This document shows positions 33,040-37,032 of a stretch of DNA of 37,032 bases, in pieces. The stretch is from Fragilaria radians. Taxonomy: Eukaryota > Bacillariophyta > Fragilariophyceae > Fragilariales > Fragilariaceae. Numbering within the stretch: the stretch's first letter is position 1; each line of letters opens with the position of its first letter. The translations under genes were made by a program, and so were the position numbers. The stretch lies in the NCBI GenBank assembly GCA_900642245.1, contig CAAAJI010000062.1, forward strand, positions 114,227 to 151,258. The letters run 5' to 3'. The notes beneath the pieces are model-generated. The model was not told the DNA's origin. It searched no databases and saw only the letters and a list, made by a program, of their open reading frames with translations.

Positions 33040-33255
33040 TATAGATTAGATTATCCTCAATCCTGTAAGGATGTTAGTCAAAGTGTAACTAGGAATACAG
33101 GCACCAATTACTACGAAAGTGATGCGTTGTTAATGAATTCCAAAGATGATTAAAATTGTGAACAGTTTGGTTGACTCTTGATTGACTACGTTTGCTTTTG
33201 TTTGGGCTATCCACACTGTCTTTTTCCTTGCTTTCATGTAGTGGACGAATCCTCA
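33040..33255 (-). repeat. 5' LTR of the second copia element
   Basis: Partner of 27679-27906. The gag ATG follows about 100 bp inside (32937). The sequence right after the LTR on the minus strand (GTTAGGAGCACCATAG) does not look like a full tRNA 3'-end primer site. Confidence 0.75.
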
Positions 33256-33315
33256 ATAACAAAGATCATGTTACCCACCGTATTGTCTTTCGAATCTTAA
33301 AATAACTTAATTTTC

Positions 33316-35823
33316 TCACGAAGGTAGGGAGGTTCGATTTATTTCCTTGAGTTGTTCGAGCACACTATTTCCAAATCGAATCACGTATTCGTCTTCAATA
33401 GGATTGCTCTTGAGACTATCTTCACGAATTGCAACCAAATTCAGGTAATGATGTATGCTTCCGAATTCACCATCGATCCATGAGATTGGAAAGCAGTTTT
33501 CGTCTTCTGCTTGAGCAAAGAAATTAGGGCTGCTGGGAAGCTTACAGCTACCTCCAATATGATAACCATTCATCATTGCAAAGCGAGTTTGTGTCAGTGA
33601 CTTCCTCCACACCAAATTACTTTGTGATTCCCTGTAGAGAAAGTCACGAGCAACAAAATTTTCTTTCTCGAAATCTTTTTTTTGTGTAACCGTATAAGAA
33701 GGGAACAAATGAAAACACCATTTATCCCTGCACCCATGTTGAATATGGAACTGATCGATGGCCTGGATTACATCGTGAATACCTATCGATTTTGAATAGT
33801 TGCTACTTTGCCACAAAACATCGTTTGTGACATCAGTCGAAAAGGAAGATTTCGGAGATTTGGTGATGAATCTTTGCTTCGCCAGGCTTGTCTTGTTTAA
33901 GTCTATTTCAGCTTCCATTGCGTCATCAGGCCTTTTTCCCTCACGATATTTTTTGAAACCATTGATTCCCGATGTTTCTAAACGATTTGGTGGAATCCAG
34001 TATTCATCTACGTCCCATGTAACAATATACTTGGTAATGCCTTTGAAGTGATATAGGCATTGATGATAAAACTGTATTTTCGTTACATCAGTATCACATT
34101 TAAAGTAATCGTTCAGACTGATGGCTTGCATCACAACAAGTCCTTCATTTATGAATGGCTGAATGATTGCTTCGACAAAATCTAAGTCACTTGAGTCCAA
34201 CTTTGCGTCAATACCGATCATAATGTCTTCGATGCCGATATTTTTATGATGCTGAATAAACTCGGGAAAAAATTTGGCTGGATGTGACTGATAAATACTT
34301 ACACACATCCCAACTCGAATTCTCGGTTTATCTTGAATTTCGGTAAAGTAACTTTTATCTGTTGGACGAATTTGAGGGCCTCCATAACCAGCAACTGCAG
34401 TGTGCAGAGGGATATCGATCTGAGAAATGTTGTGCAGGACGGCTGATTTTTCATTAGACATTGAATCGTTTATGTAGAGCGACACCCTTACTGAGTCTGT
34501 AGGATTGGAATGTTTAGACCGCTCGATAAGTGATGATCTATTAAGGTAGTCAGTCACGTTGCAACGCCAGATTAAGGAAACTGAATTTTGATTTCCATCA
34601 CCAGAGACAAAGGGGATAACCTCCATCGGTATAGGCGCTCCACAATCACCGAAAGTGTTGAAACTATTTCTGCATTCTAATTGACAATATAAAGTTTGAT
34701 TACCTGTTGCAAATGTGCTGTAATTGTTTAAGTTCCACTGACGTGGAAGTGAGTGGATGTCACAAAACCGGTTCTCAACGGTGCCAACAATGTTTCCAGG
34801 AAAGCCGAAAACGTCGACATGAACTTGAGAGTTACTTTTTTCGTATGATGATGTGAGTCTCAATCCCAGTAAGAAAAGTTGATCATCATAGAAAGGTCCA
34901 GGCAATACGTTACCTTCAACTGTAATGTTATGAAGCCTAGGGTTCTGAAGAAATGGCCGAAAAAAAATAGGACTCGACTTCATGTGAGTTTTCAACACTG
35001 AGCCTTTCTTTAATGTCTTCATAGCATTAGAAGATCGGTTAAGTGCGATTAGGCTTTTGTTTTGAGGATTAATGGTAGGTCTCTGAAGTTTATCAACAGT
35101 ATTGTTTCCTCGATTCACCTTCTTGTTAGGCAGTTGATGCAATGTTGTGGACGTAGTCTTAGTCAAGTTGCTCTTGAAATTACTCTTAGTCGAGTTGCTC
35201 TTGGCAGGAGTCTTAGCCAAGTTGCTCTTGGAAATATTCTTAGTGAAGTTACTCTTGGAATTAGTCTTAGCCAAGTTGCTGTTGAAAGTACTCATAGTGA
35301 AGTTGCTCTTGATACCACTCTTAGTCGAGCTGATCTTGGAAGGAGTTTTAGCCAAGTTGCTCTTGGAAATACTCTTAGTCAAGCTGATCTTGGAAGGAGT
35401 TTTAGCCAAGCTGCTCTTGGAAGGAGTTATAGCCAAGCTGCTCTTGGAAGTAGTCTTAGCCAAGTTGCTCTTGGCACTACTACTGATAATCAATTTGCTT
35501 TTGGAAGGACGCTTATCCAAGCTGCGCTTGGAAACACTCTTAGTCGAGTTGGAAAGTCTCTTAGACATGTTCCCCTTGGAAGATACAGAGAATACATCGC
35601 GATGGTTATGAGGGATATAAGAAAGAGAAACATTCGTTTTTTCATTGCCTCTTTGTCCTGTTGATCTTTTCGCAACGGAAATTTGGCTCTCCCATTTTTC
35701 AATCAATTTTGTCGAAATAGACAATGAATTCCTACTTAGTAAAATGCAAATCAATCCTAGTGTCAATAGTAGTAGAATGTGCTTTCCATATTTCATGTTT
35801 TTCGATTGTCGTTCACCATGCAT
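33316..35823 (-). CDS. GT92-family glycosyltransferase, Golgi type II membrane protein
   Basis: 835 residues, one exon, intact. A short basic cytosolic tail precedes a single membrane helix (residues about 13-30, HILLLLTLGLICILL), as in Golgi type II enzymes. A Ser/Lys/Thr-rich stalk follows, with twelve perfect-length 9-residue repeats (KSNLAKTPS-like, residues 118-225; DNA 35149-35472). From about 300 comes the GT92 (formerly DUF23) lumenal region: FYDDQLFLLGLR, then IRVGMCVSIYQSHPAKFFPEF (about 502-522), HHKNIGI, FYHQCLYHFKG and the metal-binding DxD motif WDVDEYWIP (Asp604, Asp606), and GSIHHYL near the end. Known GT92 enzymes in animals and plants transfer galactose; the substrate here is unknown. 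Asn-x-Ser/Thr sites are common. A second Met at residue 10 could also start it. Confidence 0.92.
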   Translation of the reverse strand: MHGERQSKNMKYGKHILLLLTLGLICILLSRNSLSISTKLIEKWESQISVAKRSTGQRGNEKTNVSLSYIPHNHRDVFSVSSKGNMSKRLSNSTKSVSKRSLDKRPSKSKLIISSSAKSNLAKTTSKSSLAITPSKSSLAKTPSKISLTKSISKSNLAKTPSKISSTKSGIKSNFTMSTFNSNLAKTNSKSNFTKNISKSNLAKTPAKSNSTKSNFKSNLTKTTSTTLHQLPNKKVNRGNNTVDKLQRPTINPQNKSLIALNRSSNAMKTLKKGSVLKTHMKSSPIFFRPFLQNPRLHNITVEGNVLPGPFYDDQLFLLGLRLTSSYEKSNSQVHVDVFGFPGNIVGTVENRFCDIHSLPRQWNLNNYSTFATGNQTLYCQLECRNSFNTFGDCGAPIPMEVIPFVSGDGNQNSVSLIWRCNVTDYLNRSSLIERSKHSNPTDSVRVSLYINDSMSNEKSAVLHNISQIDIPLHTAVAGYGGPQIRPTDKSYFTEIQDKPRIRVGMCVSIYQSHPAKFFPEFIQHHKNIGIEDIMIGIDAKLDSSDLDFVEAIIQPFINEGLVVMQAISLNDYFKCDTDVTKIQFYHQCLYHFKGITKYIVTWDVDEYWIPPNRLETSGINGFKKYREGKRPDDAMEAEIDLNKTSLAKQRFITKSPKSSFSTDVTNDVLWQSSNYSKSIGIHDVIQAIDQFHIQHGCRDKWCFHLFPSYTVTQKKDFEKENFVARDFLYRESQSNLVWRKSLTQTRFAMMNGYHIGGSCKLPSSPNFFAQAEDENCFPISWIDGEFGSIHHYLNLVAIREDSLKSNPIEDEYVIRFGNSVLEQLKEINRTSLPS
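35149..35472 (-). repeat. 27-bp tandem repeat (12 units) in GT92 stalk
   Basis: 324 bp, exactly twelve 27-bp units with the consensus protein unit KSNLAKTPS. Two looser units precede it (residues 99-116). Unit length is strictly kept while sequence varies. The low stop density makes long spurious frames on the opposite strand (35062-35664, 35147-35611). Confidence 0.9.
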
Positions 35824-35938
35824 TTAATTCTGTGAGCTTGATGAGATGACCCCTCATTACCTTTCGCGATAACCTTTGGAGGTTAACCCTACTGCTATGT
35901 CTTACCCTGAAAATGTATCCAGGGATATTGGAAGTACA

Positions 35939-35990
35939 TGATTGGCTCAATGTGTTGTCGTCGTCCCCATAGAGTTGTAAGAGCCAATCA
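35939..35990. promoter_or_regulatory. Inverted CCAAT pair upstream of GT92
   Basis: TGATTGGCTC (35939-35948) and GAGCCAATCA (35981-35990) form a perfect 10-bp inverted repeat with a 32-bp spacer, each carrying CCAAT. They lie 116-167 bp upstream of the GT92 ATG. Closer in, TAACCTTTGGAGGTTA (35870-35885) is another palindrome. NF-Y-type binding is a reasonable guess. Confidence 0.4.
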
Positions 35991-36036
35991 CAGCCATTTA
36001 TTCTATATCCCAGTTATATCTTGGATAAGGTAGAAA

Positions 36037-37032
36037 ATGGTGGATACTATTAGGTGCTTGGAAGCTCTCGGAAAGTTTGTCGTTGATGATGATGGTGTTG
36101 AATGTCCAGATGTATGGTCAGATATTAGCAATGAAGAAAGAGGTACTGTAAATGGAGGAAGCAAATACTTGAGAGACTTGATGAACAGTCCAGGGTTAGA
36201 AATCTTGAAGAAAAACTCAGTGGCTTATTTCACTTATTCTTGAACCAATCATTTTTGGAACGTATCAGAGTATGGACAAGTGCTGAATTATCGAAGAATG
36301 GAAAAAAGAAAGTTTAAAGTAAATTATTCTTTGGCTACATTGGCTAGAGCTTGCAATGTCAACTAAACATCTCAATAATATAAAACATTATCAGAGTACT
36401 ACATTATTCCTGGGTAATGCAGATTTCAAGCAAATGATGTTCTGAGATAGGTTCAAAGAAATTCGCTCTAGTTTGAAATTTTACCGGGAATAGGACCATG
36501 GAATATCTGATGTAGATCCTCTTTGGCATTTGCGGGCAATGCTTCATCACTTTATGAAGCATGCTGCCTCTGTGGCAGTCCCTAAAGACTGCAGTACATT
36601 AGATGAGAATATAATTTGATGCAATGCTCATACTGGTGCATGATTGTATATGAAACACAAGCGTGCCAAATTTTGGATTTGGTTCTATACTGCTGTTGGT
36701 TGGAAGCATGCTTATCTCCATTCTTTATGGGACCAGGAAACAAGAAGAATGTGCCTCCTGCACAGCCATGCTGCAAAGTTTTTCAACATTTACATCAACC
36801 CAGTGACTTGTGCATTGACAGTAATCTGGTAAATCCTATGTCTGCATCAGCCCTATGGTGTCTCCAAATGGCTCACCATATAAAATTGTTTAAAAGCGCA
36901 AATGAGAAGAGACCATTGCTAAGGGACAAATGTTGCATGCGGCATGTATTTGCTCATTGCTTAAGAGTGCTTTCAGAGCAATAAATTTGAAACCTTGGAA
37001 GTGTTTGCTTCAACAACGTTGATGTAGTAAAT
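36037..37032 (+). pseudogene. Decayed piggyBac transposase, runs off window
   Basis: Open from ATG 36037: IRCLEALGKFVVDDDGVE, YPDVWSDI-like CPDVWSDISNEERG, YLRDLMNSP. After a shift at about 36240 it reads FLERIRVWTSAELSKNGKK, then LGNADFKQMM, DRFKEIRSSLKFY (about 36410-36480), DPLWHLRAMLHHFMKH, LDENI, FWIWFYTAVGWKHAYLH (about 36670-36720) and SASALWCLQMAHH (36840-36890). These are the regions of the piggyBac-derived DDE transposase (DDE_Tnp_1_7) in the right order. At least five stops and several frameshifts; the DDE core is incomplete and the 3' end lies outside the window. No terminal repeats were found. Confidence 0.8.

Larger units (their letters stand above)
27679..33255 (-). mobile_element. 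Second, older Ty1/copia LTR retrotransposon
   Basis: About 5.6 kb on the minus strand, bounded by related direct repeats of about 228 bp (27679-27906) and 216 bp (33040-33255), roughly 80% identical where they align. ATAAC flanks both outer edges (27674-27678, 33256-33260) and is a candidate target-site duplication. The LTRs start TG on the minus strand but end TA or TC, so the edges are tentative to a few bases. Internal order on the minus strand: gag, CCHC, protease, integrase, RT, RNase H, all broken. It is a different copia lineage from the element at 3588-8307 and older by LTR divergence. Confidence 0.85.

Noticed and set aside
35062..35664. Long plus-strand open frames rich in Leu, Val and Ala opposite the GT92 gene
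   Set aside because: They are the antisense reading of the 27-bp repeat array, which lacks stops in several frames because of its periodicity. No independent gene signal.
1..37032. CRISPR array, bacterial operons or phage genes
   Set aside because: No regularly spaced repeats of that kind, no operon-like gene packing, and introns plus LTR retrotransposons mark this as a eukaryotic nuclear sequence.

Overview
The window reads as a stretch of AT-rich, repeat-laden nuclear DNA from a diatom, most likely a pennate one. The grounds are two genes with the DUF6824 domain (a family found mostly in diatoms), several Ty1/copia elements of the kind common in diatom genomes, secreted Cys-rich proteins with short introns (55-125 nt, clean GT/AG ends), and a GT92 glycosyltransferase. 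No prokaryotic-style operon is present. All intact host genes lie on the minus strand.

Layout. 1-3500: foldback-rich DNA, a decayed plus-strand copia pol, and a minus-strand copia remnant in which gag is joined almost directly to RNase H. 3588-8307: a structurally complete copia element (201-bp LTRs, 5-bp duplication AGGCA) with several inactivating lesions. 8909-9890: DUF6824 gene A. 10300-14076: copia debris (protease/integrase and reverse transcriptase pieces) and a pair of ~540-bp LTR-like repeats in inverted orientation. 14486-15504: secreted Cys-rich gene A. 15505-20565: five kilobases with no gene I can support. 20566-21913 and 23083-24332: secreted Cys-rich genes B and C. 26303-27317: DUF6824 gene B. 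27679-33255: a second, older LTR copia element. 33316-35823: an intact 835-residue GT92 protein. 36037 to the window end: a decayed piggyBac transposase on the plus strand.

Splicing two exons recovers the full form of five genes. The three Cys-rich genes each begin with a signal-peptide exon that ends in a Cys-x2-Cys motif and is split by an intron in the same phase and place. The two DUF6824 genes share an 82-nt intron at the same site and an identical E2F-like 10-mer close upstream of the ATG. The Cys-rich trio is bracketed by the two DUF6824 paralogues, suggesting local duplication in one orientation, with retrotransposons accumulated around it. How these genes work together is not known. 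The Cys-rich proteins look like cell-surface or secreted proteins (one with tandem knottin-like modules, one with a mucin-like tail and possible GPI signal), GT92 would act in the Golgi, and DUF6824 proteins are of unknown function.
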